Positions 1 through 10,676 of a DNA stretch of 64,000 nt are shown one piece after another. Below the pieces are notes generated by a model, which was not told where the DNA came from, ran no database searches, and was given only the letters and a program-made list of their open reading frames with translations. Numbering within the stretch: position 1 is the stretch's first letter; each line of letters begins with the position of its first letter. This DNA comes from Candidatus Limivivens intestinipullorum (lineage in GTDB: Bacteria; Bacillota; Clostridia; Lachnospirales; Lachnospiraceae). The stretch covers positions 37,560 through 101,559 of the forward strand of contig DVIQ01000035.1 of assembly GCA_018711185.1 (NCBI GenBank), read 5' to 3'. Position numbers and translations under genes: made by a program.

Positions 1-2037
1 CGCCTGATTCTGGACCGCCATGTGCGCTATGTGGGAGATCCGGTGGCCATTGTGGCGGGAGAGAACGAGCGGTGCGTGGACCGGGCCCTGAAAATCATCA
101 AGGTAAAATACCGGGTGCTTCCGGCGCTGCTGGATTTCAGACAGGCAAAGGACAATGAAATCCTGGTTCATCCGGAGGAAAACTGGAAATCTCTCTGCCC
201 GGTGGGCGCGGACAACAAACGGAATCTCTGTGCTTCCGCGAAGGACGCCGGAGGAGACATTGATCAGGTGCTGGCGGACTGCGATGTGGTTGTGGAACAC
301 ACGTATCACACGAAGGCCGATCAGCAGGCCATGATGGAGACCTTCCGCACCTGCTGCTGGATGGACGCCTACGGGCGGCTGAACATTTTAAGCTCCACGC
401 AGATTGTCTTTCATGTGCGCAGGATTGTGTCCAACGCCCTGGGAATCCCAAGATCCAAAATCCGTGTCACGAAGCCCAGAATCGGCGGCGGTTTCGGGGC
501 AAAGCAGACCGTGGTGGCGGAGGTGTTCCCGGCTTTTGTCACATGGAAGACAGGAAAGCCCTCCAAGATGATTTTTACCCGGAAAGAATCCCAGACGGCC
601 TCCACGCCCAGACACGAAATGGAAGTCACCGTCCGGGTGGGGGCGAACAAGAACGGAAAGATCCGCGGAATCGACGTCTATACCCTTTCCAACACCGGGG
701 CCTATGGAGAGCACGGTCCCACTACGGTGGGATTGTCCGGCCATAAGTCCATCCCCCTGTACGGGAATCTGGAGGCCTTCCGGTTTGCCTATGACGTGGT
801 GTACACGAATGTCATGTCCGCGGGGGCTTACCGTGGTTACGGGGCGACCCAGGGAATCTTTGCCGTGGAGTCCGCGGTCAACGAGCTGGCGGCCAGACTT
901 GGAATCGATCCGCTGGATCTGCGGCGGATGAATATGGTGCGCCAGGGACAGATGATGCCGGCCTATTACGGCGAGCCAAACCGCAGCTGCGCCCTGGACC
1001 GGTGTCTGGAACGGGCGGCTGCCATGATCGGCTGGACGGAAAAATATCCCTGCCGCGACATGGGAAACGGCAAGGTCCGCAGCGTGGGTATGGCCATGGC
1101 CATGCAGGGCTCCGGAATTTCCGGGGTGGATGTGGGATCCGCCACCCTGAAGCTGAACGGGGAGGGCTTTTATACCCTGTTCATCGGTTCCGCGGACATG
1201 GGAACCGGATGCGACACCATTCTCGCCCAGATCGCGGCGGAATGCCTGGAGTGTTCTTTAAATGAAATCACCGTGGTGGCCGCGGACAGTGACACCTCCC
1301 CCTATGATTCCGGCTCCTATGCCTCAAGCACCACCTACGTGACCGGAAAGGCGGTGGAGAAAGCCTGCCAGGAGCTCAGAGAGAAGATTACCCGGTTTGG
1401 CGCAGAATGCCTTGGCTGCCCCCAGGAGCAGGCGGAGTTTACCGGAAAGGGCGTGCGCTGCATGGAAACGGGAGAGGAGATTTCCCTGGCTGCCATCGCG
1501 GATACCTCCATGAGCGGCTGCCATGAGGCCCTGGAAGTGACCCAGAGCAATTCTTCTCCGGTTTCCCCGCCGCCGTTTATGGTGGGAATGGTGGAGATCG
1601 AGCTGGACAAGGAGACAGGTCAGGTGGAAATCCTGGATTACGCCGCGGTGGTGGACTGCGGTACGCCCATTAACCCGAATCTTGCGAGAGTACAGACGGA
1701 AGGCGGACTCGTTCAGGGGATTGGTATGGCTCTGTATGAAAATGTGCAGTATTCCGAAAACGGCGTTATGCGGAATAATTCTTTTATGCAGTATAAGATT
1801 CCCACCCGGCTGGATATGGGAAGGCTTCGCGTGGAGTTTGAGAGCAGCTATGAGCCTACGGGTCCTTTTGGGGCGAAATCCATCGGGGAAATTGTGATCA
1901 ACACGCCGTCCCCGGCCCTGGCCCATGCCATTTACAACGCCACGGGGCTGTGGTTTCGGGAGCTTCCCATCACCGCGGAGAAAATTGCCATGGGGCTGGC
2001 CGAAGCGGATAAAAAACGCAATCGTTCGCTCTGCTGA
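1..2037 (+). CDS. Molybdopterin-binding subunit of a xanthine dehydrogenase-family hydroxylase (5' end outside window)
   Basis: The reading frame is already open at base 1, so the N-terminus lies outside the window. Visible family marks are the GGGFGAK molybdopterin loop (about 484-504), AYRGYG (about 826-843), a GSADMGTG loop (about 1189-1212), a QTEGGLVQGIG stretch near 1693-1725, and the terminal GAKSIGE motif at 1870-1890, whose Glu is the catalytic base in this family. The family hydroxylates purines, aldehydes or related heterocycles at a Mo centre, with electrons passing through separate FeS and FAD subunits, which would be expected upstream. Which substrate is used cannot be read from the sequence. 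Confidence 0.9.
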   Translation, partial: RLILDRHVRYVGDPVAIVAGENERCVDRALKIIKVKYRVLPALLDFRQAKDNEILVHPEENWKSLCPVGADNKRNLCASAKDAGGDIDQVLADCDVVVEHTYHTKADQQAMMETFRTCCWMDAYGRLNILSSTQIVFHVRRIVSNALGIPRSKIRVTKPRIGGGFGAKQTVVAEVFPAFVTWKTGKPSKMIFTRKESQTASTPRHEMEVTVRVGANKNGKIRGIDVYTLSNTGAYGEHGPTTVGLSGHKSIPLYGNLEAFRFAYDVVYTNVMSAGAYRGYGATQGIFAVESAVNELAARLGIDPLDLRRMNMVRQGQMMPAYYGEPNRSCALDRCLERAAAMIGWTEKYPCRDMGNGKVRSVGMAMAMQGSGISGVDVGSATLKLNGEGFYTLFIGSADMGTGCDTILAQIAAECLECSLNEITVVAADSDTSPYDSGSYASSTTYVTGKAVEKACQELREKITRFGAECLGCPQEQAEFTGKGVRCMETGEEISLAAIADTSMSGCHEALEVTQSNSSPVSPPPFMVGMVEIELDKETGQVEILDYAAVVDCGTPINPNLARVQTEGGLVQGIGMALYENVQYSENGVMRNNSFMQYKIPTRLDMGRLRVEFESSYEPTGPFGAKSIGEIVINTPSPALAHAIYNATGLWFRELPITAEKIAMGLAEADKKRNRSLC

Positions 2038-2045
2038 ACGATTGC
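2018..2045. other. Perfect 9-bp hairpin spanning the stop codon
   Basis: GCAATCGTT at 2018-2026 pairs perfectly with AACGATTGC at 2037-2045 around a 10-base loop containing most of the TGA stop. It is followed by eight A on the plus strand. On the minus strand the hairpin is followed by G, C, G and then six T, which looks more like a terminator for antisense transcription. A role in protecting the 3' end of the upstream message is equally possible. Confidence 0.5.
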
Positions 2046-2054
2046 AAAAAAAAC

Positions 2055-2083
2055 TTGATTACCGGCTGAAAGGGTTGTACAAT
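2055..2083 (+). promoter_or_regulatory. Sigma-A-type promoter for lrgAB
   Basis: TTGATT (2055-2060) and TACAAT (2078-2083) are separated by exactly 17 bp. This places transcription start about 25 bases before the lrgA ATG, with a GAAAGAGGA ribosome site between. Confidence 0.7.
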
Positions 2084-2117
2084 GGTTGCGTAAGCTAAAA
2101 AGAAAGAGGAATCAAAC

Positions 2118-2483
2118 ATGAAGCTGTTGTATCAATTCGGAGTGATTCTCACGATCACGTTTCTGGGCGAGGTACTTCACATGGTGCTGCCCTTTCCGGT
2201 GCCGGCAAGCATATACGGTCTTGTGCTGATGCTTCTGGCCCTCTGCACGAAAATCGTTAAGTTGGAAAATGTAAAGGTAGCGGGAGATTTCCTTCTGGAT
2301 ATCATGCCGCCGATGTTTATTCCGGCGGCGGTGGGCCTGATTACCGTATGGGCGGATCTTCAGAGTATCCTGATTCCGGTTCTGGCAATCACTGCAGTGA
2401 CCACAGTGATCGTTATGGCGGTTTCGGGAAGAGTATCCCAGGCTGTGATCCGCAGCGGAAAAAGGAGGGCAGGCCATGAATGA
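2118..2483 (+). CDS. lrgA: CidA/LrgA family holin-like membrane protein
   Basis: The 121-residue protein is almost entirely hydrophobic with about four membrane segments. It has the LrgA/CidA pattern: an N-terminal helix, then PFPVPASIYGLVLM at residues 25-38, and a Pro-rich turn IMPPMFIPAAVG near 62-73. The family forms holin-like oligomers with LrgB that influence murein hydrolase activity, and in some bacteria takes part in pyruvate uptake. The start is set by a purine-rich ribosome site at about 2100-2109. It overlaps lrgB by 8 bases, so the two are translationally coupled. The exact physiological role here is not shown. Confidence 0.88.
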   Translation: MKLLYQFGVILTITFLGEVLHMVLPFPVPASIYGLVLMLLALCTKIVKLENVKVAGDFLLDIMPPMFIPAAVGLITVWADLQSILIPVLAITAVTTVIVMAVSGRVSQAVIRSGKRRAGHE

Positions 2484-3168
2484 ATTTTTGGCGGAATCCC
2501 TGTTTTTCGGAATGGCAGTGAGCCTGATCGGATACGGCATCGGGCTGTTGCTGAAGAAGCGGTTCCGGCTGGCAATCCTGAATCCGCTGCTTATATCCAT
2601 CGTGTTTGTGATTTTGGTTCTGCAGGTGTTCGGTATCGATTACGAGACGTACAATGAGTCGGGAAAATATCTGAGTTATCTCCTCACGCCCGCCACCGTG
2701 TGTCTGGCCATTCCCCTATACCAGCAGATTTCACTTCTGCGAAAGAATCTGCTGGCCGTGGTTCTTGGGATTGTTTCCGGTGTACTGGCCAGTCTGGGAA
2801 GCGTACTTGCCTTGGCAGCGGCCTTTGGCCTTACCCATGAGCAGTATGTAACCCTCCTTCCGAAATCTATCACCACAGCCATTGGCCTGGGGGTTTCTGA
2901 AGAACTGGGAGGCATCACCACGATCACTGTGGCCGTTATCATTGTGACCGGAGTTCTGGGGAATGTAATCGGAGAGTTGGTGTGCAGACTTTTCCGGATT
3001 CACGAACCCATAGCCGTGGGACTGGCTCTAGGGACAAGCGCCCACGCGATAGGAACCACAAAGGCCTTAGAGCTTGGAGAGGTACAGGGAGCCATGAGCA
3101 GCCTGTCCATTGCGGTTGCCGGCCTTCTGACCGTAATTCTGGGGTCTGTGTTTGCGCAGATATATTAA
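2476..3168 (+). CDS. lrgB: LrgB family membrane protein
   Basis: This 230-residue polytopic membrane protein matches the LrgB/CidB family in length and in conserved patches: the LTPATVCLAIPLY segment near 71-83, LLPKSITTAIGLG near 128-140, and a terminal GTSAHAIGTTKA stretch near 186-197. LrgB is the membrane partner of the preceding LrgA. The start codon lies within the end of lrgA, next to AAGGAGGGC, a strong ribosome site inside the upstream gene. A terminator hairpin closes the two-gene operon right after the stop. Confidence 0.9.
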   Translation: MNEFLAESLFFGMAVSLIGYGIGLLLKKRFRLAILNPLLISIVFVILVLQVFGIDYETYNESGKYLSYLLTPATVCLAIPLYQQISLLRKNLLAVVLGIVSGVLASLGSVLALAAAFGLTHEQYVTLLPKSITTAIGLGVSEELGGITTITVAVIIVTGVLGNVIGELVCRLFRIHEPIAVGLALGTSAHAIGTTKALELGEVQGAMSSLSIAVAGLLTVILGSVFAQIY

Positions 3169-3183
3169 AAAAATGTGAGGCGA

Positions 3184-3221
3184 AGCTGCCCATACCTTCT
3201 TGGTACGGGCGGCTTTTTATT
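3184..3221 (+). terminator. Intrinsic terminator after lrgAB
   Basis: AGCTGCCCATACC (3184-3196) and GGTACGGGCGGCT (3202-3214) form a GC-rich 13-position stem with one mismatch and one G-T pair. A T-rich tract (TTTTATTT) follows directly. Confidence 0.85.
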
Positions 3222-3317
3222 TAAGAGGAAAGTTCCGGGAGGCGGTACGCCTGCCTCCTGCGGGCGTATGCAGGTGCCCTGGATTTTGCCGGGTGTCAGC
3301 GAATAGGAGGAAAGCAT

Positions 3318-5855
3318 ATGGAGCGAAGAGTAAGTACGGGAATGCCCGGCCTTGACCGGGTGATTGACATGCTGAGGCTGGGAGACAACGTAGTGTGGCA
3401 GGTGGACACCCTCTCGGACTACCGCAAGGTGGTGGAGCCGTATATCCGCCAGGCAAAGGCGGACGGACGGGCGCTTTACTACATTCGTTTCGGAACCCAT
3501 GAACCGGTGGTACGCGACCTGGAAGGGATCACCGTATATGAGGTAGACGCGGACCAGGGCTTTGAGTATTTTGCTACCCGGATACACCGGATTATCGAGA
3601 AATGCGGACGGAAGGCCTTTTATGTGTTCGACTGTCTGACGGATCTGCTGAAATACTGGTACTCGGACCGGATGATCGGGAATTTTTTCCGGGTTACCTG
3701 TCCGTACCTGTTTGAACTGGACACCATCGCTTATTTCGCCCTGATCCGGGATTCCCACACGGCGGAGACCATCGGGCGAATCCGGGATACCACACAGCTC
3801 CTCCTGGATCTGTACTATGAGAACGGCAGCTTTTACGTTCATCCCCTGAAGGTATGGCAGCGGCACTCCGCCACCATGTTTTTCCCTCACAAGCTGATAG
3901 GGGACGAGGCGGTCTGCATTTCAGCCAGCGTGGACGCCGCGGTTCTGGCGGGGCGTTTCACCTTAAACGCCGGAAGGATGGACTACTGGGACATTACCTT
4001 CGATGAGGCGAACCGGGCCATGGCCGGCTCGGACCGGGAAAAGGAGAAGTATAAGGAACTGCTTCTGCGTCTGCTCCTGGGAAGCGAGTCCCATATGCGT
4101 GACCTGTGCTGGAAATATTTTTCCCTCCGGGATCTGTTAAATATCCGCCGCCGGGAGATCGGAACCGGGAAGATCGGAGGAAAATCCATCGGAATGCTGC
4201 TGGCCAGGAAAATCCTCGAGCGGGATCCGGAAAAACGGTTTCAGCCTCTTCTGGAAATGCACGATTCCTTTTATATAGGAGCGGATGTCTACTATACATA
4301 TATCGTCCGAAACGACTGCTGGACCCTGCGCACGAAGCAGAAGACAGAGGAGGGGTATTTCCGGTACGCGCCCATGCTGCGGGAAAAGCTTCTGGAGGGA
4401 GATTTTTCGGAAGAGACCAGGGAACAGTTCCGGCAGGTGCTGGAATATTTCGGGCAGTCGCCGATTATCGTGCGGTCCAGCTCCCTTTTGGAGGACAATT
4501 TCGGCAATGCCTTCGCCGGAAAATACGACAGCGTATTCTGCGCGAACCAGGGAGGCCCGGAGGAGCGTCTGGAAGCGTTTATCAGGGCCGTAAAACAGGT
4601 TTACGCCAGTACCATGAATGAGGACGCTTTGCAGTACCGGAAAGACCGGGGCCTTATGGAGAAGGATGAGCAGATGGCCCTGCTGGTTCAGCGGGTTTCC
4701 GGAGATCACTATGGAGACTTCTTTTTCCCGCACATGGCTGGCGTGGGAAATTCCTCGAACCTGTATGTCTGGGATGCCGAAACGGATATAAACGCCGGCA
4801 TGCTCCGGCTGGTGTTTGGCCTGGGGACACGGGCTGTGGACCGGGTGGACGGGGATTATCCGAGAATCGTCAATCTGGACGCCCCCACCAGGGCACCTCT
4901 GATTTCCAACGGAGACGAGCGGAAATTTTCCCAGCATTACATGGACCTGATCAATACCCGGCGAAACGAGTGGTCTCACTACAGCGTGGACCGGGCCATG
5001 GAGCTGGAACTGCACACGGACAAAGGACTTATCGCCACAAAGGATTTCGCCACCAGCAGGAGAAAACGGGAACTTGGCATACCCGGGGACGCTTACATTG
5101 TGGATTTTCGGAAGCTTCTGGGAGAAACGGATTTTCCGCGGGTCATGCGGGCGATGCTTAAGAGACTGGCAAAGGCCTATCAGTATCCGGTGGATATCGA
5201 GTTCTGCGTGAATTTCGATGAGAACGGCCGCTACCGGATTAATCTGCTCCAGTGCCGGCCGCTGCAGACCAGGGGACTTGGAAAGGTGGTGGAGTTTCCA
5301 CGGGAGAAAGACCAGAAGCTGTGTCTTCTGAGCACCAAAGGAAATTTTATGGGAGGCAACGTCCACTATCCGGTGGATTACATTGTCTATGTAAAGCCGG
5401 AGGCATACCTTGCGCTGCCGGAACAGGAGCGCTACGGAGTCGCCAGAAAGATCGGAGAGCTGAACCGGGCTCTCAAAGGGAAACACGCGATTCTGATCGG
5501 ACACGGGCGCTGGGGAACCACCACCACGTCCCTGGGCGTTCCGGTAAATTTCACGGAGCTGATGCACATGGAGGCGATTTTTGAGGTTTCCTACACCCAG
5601 GGGCATCTGATGCCGGAGCTTTCCTACGGAAGTCATTTCTTCCAGGACCTGGTGGAGTCCGGCGTCTTTTACGGAGCCGTATTCGACGGGGATCAGGATG
5701 TGATTTTTAACCGGGATTATCTGTACGGACAGCCCAACTGTCTGAAGGAATTTGCGGGAGAAGCGTTTGAAGAGGTGATTTCGGTGATTCACTCGCCGGG
5801 AATGGAGCTGTTTTCCGATACGGTGTCCCAGAGGATGCTCTGTGCCGTCGTATAA
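3318..5855 (+). CDS. KaiC/RecA-like domain fused to PPDK-type ATP-grasp domain (PEP/pyruvate-binding domain protein)
   Basis: The start follows AGGAGG at 3307-3312. Residues 1 to about 230 open with STGMPGLDRVID, which resembles the entry to KaiC/RadA-type RecA folds, and carry a Walker-B-like KAFYVFDCLTDLL near 97-109, but the expected Walker A loop is replaced by a non-canonical VDTLSDYRK stretch. Residues about 290-660 resemble the PPDK N-terminal nucleotide-binding domain: VRSSS near 385-389, FAGKYDSVF soon after, and LLQCRPLQTRG near 643-653. The C-terminal part has GHGRWG at 728-733 and a GSHFFQDLVE motif. I find no phosphohistidine swivelling domain (TSHA motif) and no PEP TIM barrel, so it is not a complete PEP synthase or PPDK. 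Function unknown; a nucleotide-dependent sensor or phosphotransfer role is inference. Confidence 0.8.
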   Translation: MERRVSTGMPGLDRVIDMLRLGDNVVWQVDTLSDYRKVVEPYIRQAKADGRALYYIRFGTHEPVVRDLEGITVYEVDADQGFEYFATRIHRIIEKCGRKAFYVFDCLTDLLKYWYSDRMIGNFFRVTCPYLFELDTIAYFALIRDSHTAETIGRIRDTTQLLLDLYYENGSFYVHPLKVWQRHSATMFFPHKLIGDEAVCISASVDAAVLAGRFTLNAGRMDYWDITFDEANRAMAGSDREKEKYKELLLRLLLGSESHMRDLCWKYFSLRDLLNIRRREIGTGKIGGKSIGMLLARKILERDPEKRFQPLLEMHDSFYIGADVYYTYIVRNDCWTLRTKQKTEEGYFRYAPMLREKLLEGDFSEETREQFRQVLEYFGQSPIIVRSSSLLEDNFGNAFAGKYDSVFCANQGGPEERLEAFIRAVKQVYASTMNEDALQYRKDRGLMEKDEQMALLVQRVSGDHYGDFFFPHMAGVGNSSNLYVWDAETDINAGMLRLVFGLGTRAVDRVDGDYPRIVNLDAPTRAPLISNGDERKFSQHYMDLINTRRNEWSHYSVDRAMELELHTDKGLIATKDFATSRRKRELGIPGDAYIVDFRKLLGETDFPRVMRAMLKRLAKAYQYPVDIEFCVNFDENGRYRINLLQCRPLQTRGLGKVVEFPREKDQKLCLLSTKGNFMGGNVHYPVDYIVYVKPEAYLALPEQERYGVARKIGELNRALKGKHAILIGHGRWGTTTTSLGVPVNFTELMHMEAIFEVSYTQGHLMPELSYGSHFFQDLVESGVFYGAVFDGDQDVIFNRDYLYGQPNCLKEFAGEAFEEVISVIHSPGMELFSDTVSQRMLCAVV

Positions 5856-5910
5856 GCTCTGCAAAATCCATTGAAAATCGTCGTCGGCGTTGGAAACTTG
5901 TCCGGAAAAT

Positions 5911-5952
5911 AAAAAAAGGAGCGAGGCGGATGTCTGCAATCCGCTTCGCTCC
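5911..5952 (-). terminator. Intrinsic terminator for gdhA
   Basis: Read on the minus strand, a 14-position stem (5939-5952 with 5918-5931, two imperfect positions, loop of seven) ends in seven T (the A run 5911-5917). It lies about 110 bases beyond the gdhA stop. On the plus strand only a weak T run follows, so it may also slow transcripts from the upstream gene. Confidence 0.75.
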
Positions 5953-6059
5953 CATTTTGAAGGGCCCTTGCCGGGAGCTGCCCGAAAGGGGGTTACCCGA
6001 AAGAGCCTGATCCGGCCTGTTGTCTGCCGGAATGAAAAGCAGAGACCTGACTGATTATG

Positions 6060-7487
<1,428 letters not shown>

Positions 7488-7532
7488 TTACGAAAAATAT
7501 CTTAAATTTTTAAAAAGATTTCTGTAAGATGC

Positions 7533-7561
7533 TATACAAATACAGGGAAATTCTGTATAAT
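7533..7561 (+). promoter_or_regulatory. Promoter and hairpin leader of the P-type ATPase gene
   Basis: TATACA (7533-7538) and TATAAT (7556-7561) are 17 bp apart. Just downstream GCGCCGCTT (7575-7583) pairs perfectly with AAGCGGCGC (7604-7612), so the leader begins with a strong 9-bp hairpin ahead of the ATG at 7664. Confidence 0.6.
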
Positions 7562-7663
7562 ACTGGCATGCGGCGCGCCGCTTCTTTTCGCTTGGCGTTC
7601 AAAAAGCGGCGCGGAAACGCGCAGGATATTTGCTTTCTGCAGCTTACGAAAATGAGGGTGTTT

Positions 7664-10636
7664 ATGAAAACAGAGACAGAATTAGACGACAAAATGGAAC
7701 CGGAGGAACAGGAAGTTGTCTCCGGAGAAGTGATGGAACTGGAAGATCAGGAGCCGTCAGAGGAGCCGGCTCCCTTGCCCGATGTGGACGAGACCGTCGA
7801 GGAGCCTGTGATGGCAGGCGGCTTTCCCGTTTATGGGAAGGATTCCGCAAAGGAGAAGGGCGGCCATGCTTTGGAGGCGTCTCTTTGCGAGGCGGCGCCG
7901 GAGAAAAATGGCGAGTTCCCGGAAACGAAAGGACCGGATGCGGCATACGGCGCCCCGACCGGGGAGGATGCGCCGGATTTGGAAAAGACCGGCGGGAACC
8001 CGGAGACACCGGAGGGCTCTGACAAAGAAACCAAAGAGGAGCCGGAGGCCATTCAGCCCCCGGGCAGATTTCGCAGGCTCTTCCCGGTACGTATCCGGCG
8101 TCAGTATCCGAAAAAGGCGGGAGAGGAGGCGGCTTCCATGGAGGCAGTTCCCGCAGGGACAGATCTGCATAAGGAGAACGCCGCCGGGGATGCCTCCAAA
8201 AACCAGGACTCAGAAAATGAGGAGCCGCTGCCGGAGGAGGGACCGGATCCGGATGAGACGGCGGATCCCAACGTTCTGGGCCTGACCTCGGCCCAGGTTG
8301 AAAAACGGGTGCGCCTTGGCAGAGTCAATGACACCGGGGAGAACATATTCAAGACCAAAAAAGAAATTATTAAGACGCATACGCTGACGTACTTCAACTT
8401 CCTAAATCTTGCCCTGGGATGCCTGATTCTCATTTCGGGTCAGATAAAGAACATCACCTTTATGGGTGTTATCATCATCAATTCCCTGATCGGTATTGCC
8501 CAGGAGATGAAGGTGAAAAAGCTGGTGGATAAGCTTTCCGTTATCACGGCTTCCAAGGCACGGGTGATCCGGGACGAAAAGGAACAGGAGATTCCCATTC
8601 AGGAAGTGGTAACGGATGACATTATGCTGGTGTCAACAGGTGATCAGGTCTGCGCGGACAGCGTTGTGCTGGAGTCGAACGGCATGGAGGTAAACGAGTC
8701 CATGCTTACAGGAGAGTCCAAGCCAGTCCACAAAAAGGAAGGAGACCGGCTCATGTCCGGCAGCTTTTTGACTGCCGGGACCGGAACAGTCCGGGTGGTT
8801 CATGTGGGTGAAGAAAACTATGCCTACCAGCTTATGAAAAAAGCGAAGACAAAGAAGCGGGCCACTTCGGAGATGCAGCAGACGATTATCCGTATCATCA
8901 AGATCATCGGCATTGTGATCATACCCATCGGAATCATGCTGTACCTTTCCCAGCGAAACGCCAGCGGAGCGGATTTTTCCGACGCATTAGTGAACACTGT
9001 TGCCGGCGTGATTGGCATGATTCCGGAAGGCCTTGTGCTTCTGACCAGCATTTCCTTTATTCTGGGCGTTGGACGTCTGGCCAGGAAACGGGCTCTTGTG
9101 CAGGAGATGGAGGCTATCGAGGCCCTTGCCAGGGTGAATGTTCTCTGCCTGGACAAAACGGGAACCATCACCACGGGAAAGCTGGAGGTGGTTCAGGTGA
9201 TTCCCGTAAACGGTTCCGAGGAGAGCCGCGTTACCCAGGTTATGAATCATCTGGCGTTTGCCTTTGATGACATAAATAATACCCAGGAAGCGCTGATGGA
9301 GTATTTTACGAGAAAAGAAAACTGGAGAGTACAGCAGAAGATTCCGTTTTCCTCTGACCGGAAATACCGGGCCATCCGCTATTCGTCGGAAGGGTGCTTT
9401 GTCTTAGGAGCGCCGGAGTTTCTGATTGAGGATGATCCGGAACTGACAAGACAGGTGGATCGTTTCTCGGAGGAAGGACTGCGGGTGCTGCTTCTGGGGG
9501 CTTGTGACGATATTTTCCCGGAAGACGGCAGGATCGCGGGTGTGCGGCCTATGGGCCTGATTGTGATTTCCGACTGCATCCGCCCGGAGGCGATGGACAC
9601 CTTCCGTTATTTCAGAGAACAGAATGTGGACATCAAGGTGATTTCCGGCGACAATCCGGTAACGGTTTCTCAGATCGCGGTGAAGGCCGGCCTGGAAGGT
9701 GGAGAGCGGTACGTGGACGCGTCTACGCTGCCGGAGGATCCTGAAGAACTGGCAGAGGAAGTGGAAAAGTATTCTGTATTCGGCAGAGTAAAGCCGGAGC
9801 AGAAGCAGAAACTTGTCCGGGCATACCAGTCCAATAAAAAGGTTGTGGGAATGGTCGGAGACGGCGTGAACGACGTACTGGCGCTAAAGGACGCGGACTG
9901 CGGAATCGCCATGGCGGCGGGAAGCGACGCGGCCAAACAGGTGGCTCATATCGTACTTTTGGATTCCAACTTCGCCTGCCTGAAAAACATTGTCAGCGAG
10001 GGAAGGATCATTATTACGAATATAGAGCGCGTAAGCTCCCTGTATCTGACGAAAACGATTTATTCCATGATTTTGTGCATTCTGTTCATTATCCTTCAGA
10101 GAGAGTATCCCTTTATTCCGATACAGCTCTCCTGGATGAGCACTACGGCCATCGGCATTCCAAGTTTTATTCTGACTCTGGAGCGGATCGAGGCTGTGAA
10201 CAGGACGGGATTTCTGCGGTATGTGATGCGCTACGCGGTTCCCACGGCCTTGACGATGGTGGTGACGATGCTGATGATTCAGCTATTCGTACCCTTCTGG
10301 GATGGGGATGAAACCATGACCTCCACCATGAATATGCTGGTGGGTACGGCAGTGAGCATGATTCTGCTGGTTCGGCTCTGCCAGCCTATGAACCTGCTGC
10401 GGCGAAGTCTTTGCATCGCTGTAGTGATTATCTACTGTGCCGGCGTGCTTCTGGTACCGGGGCTTCTTGGTATTTACCCGATCTACCGCTGGGAGGTTGT
10501 CTTTGTGATTCCCATGATCTGCATGTCCGCGGAACTCACAAGACTGTTCAGCTGGTTTATCAATAAATGCTATCAGTTCCGCAGATGGATGGCAGCCAAG
10601 CTTGCGAGTCTGCGTGAAAAGTTGAATATCGGCTAA
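7664..10636 (+). CDS. Cation-translocating P-type ATPase with long acidic N-terminal extension
   Basis: Core P-type motifs are clear: TGES at 349-352 (actuator domain), PEGL at 454-457 in the transport helix, phosphorylated Asp in DKTGT (D497), and GDGVNDVLALKDAD in the hinge. About ten membrane segments are expected. PEGL points to the P2 branch that moves Ca2+ or similar cations; a Ca2+ or Mg2+ role is not proven. The first 200 or so residues are unusual: Glu-, Pro- and Asp-rich, probably disordered, with one basic patch (FRRLFPVRIRRQ) around 129-140. I chose ATG 7664 because it follows GAGGGTG and lies downstream of a good promoter; an in-frame upstream extension would begin before the promoter. 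Confidence 0.88.
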   Translation: MKTETELDDKMEPEEQEVVSGEVMELEDQEPSEEPAPLPDVDETVEEPVMAGGFPVYGKDSAKEKGGHALEASLCEAAPEKNGEFPETKGPDAAYGAPTGEDAPDLEKTGGNPETPEGSDKETKEEPEAIQPPGRFRRLFPVRIRRQYPKKAGEEAASMEAVPAGTDLHKENAAGDASKNQDSENEEPLPEEGPDPDETADPNVLGLTSAQVEKRVRLGRVNDTGENIFKTKKEIIKTHTLTYFNFLNLALGCLILISGQIKNITFMGVIIINSLIGIAQEMKVKKLVDKLSVITASKARVIRDEKEQEIPIQEVVTDDIMLVSTGDQVCADSVVLESNGMEVNESMLTGESKPVHKKEGDRLMSGSFLTAGTGTVRVVHVGEENYAYQLMKKAKTKKRATSEMQQTIIRIIKIIGIVIIPIGIMLYLSQRNASGADFSDALVNTVAGVIGMIPEGLVLLTSISFILGVGRLARKRALVQEMEAIEALARVNVLCLDKTGTITTGKLEVVQVIPVNGSEESRVTQVMNHLAFAFDDINNTQEALMEYFTRKENWRVQQKIPFSSDRKYRAIRYSSEGCFVLGAPEFLIEDDPELTRQVDRFSEEGLRVLLLGACDDIFPEDGRIAGVRPMGLIVISDCIRPEAMDTFRYFREQNVDIKVISGDNPVTVSQIAVKAGLEGGERYVDASTLPEDPEELAEEVEKYSVFGRVKPEQKQKLVRAYQSNKKVVGMVGDGVNDVLALKDADCGIAMAAGSDAAKQVAHIVLLDSNFACLKNIVSEGRIIITNIERVSSLYLTKTIYSMILCILFIILQREYPFIPIQLSWMSTTAIGIPSFILTLERIEAVNRTGFLRYVMRYAVPTALTMVVTMLMIQLFVPFWDGDETMTSTMNMLVGTAVSMILLVRLCQPMNLLRRSLCIAVVIIYCAGVLLVPGLLGIYPIYRWEVVFVIPMICMSAELTRLFSWFINKCYQFRRWMAAKLASLREKLNIG

Positions 10637-10676
10637 AGTGACGATTGCGGAAATAAAAAGCCAGGGAGGAAAAAAG

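Noticed and set aside
4137..5939. 600-codon open frame on the minus strand, antisense to the KaiC/PPDK-like gene
   Set aside because: No family motifs, His/Arg/Pro-rich composition typical of antisense frames in GC-rich codons, and the plus-strand gene has clear domains and a ribosome site.
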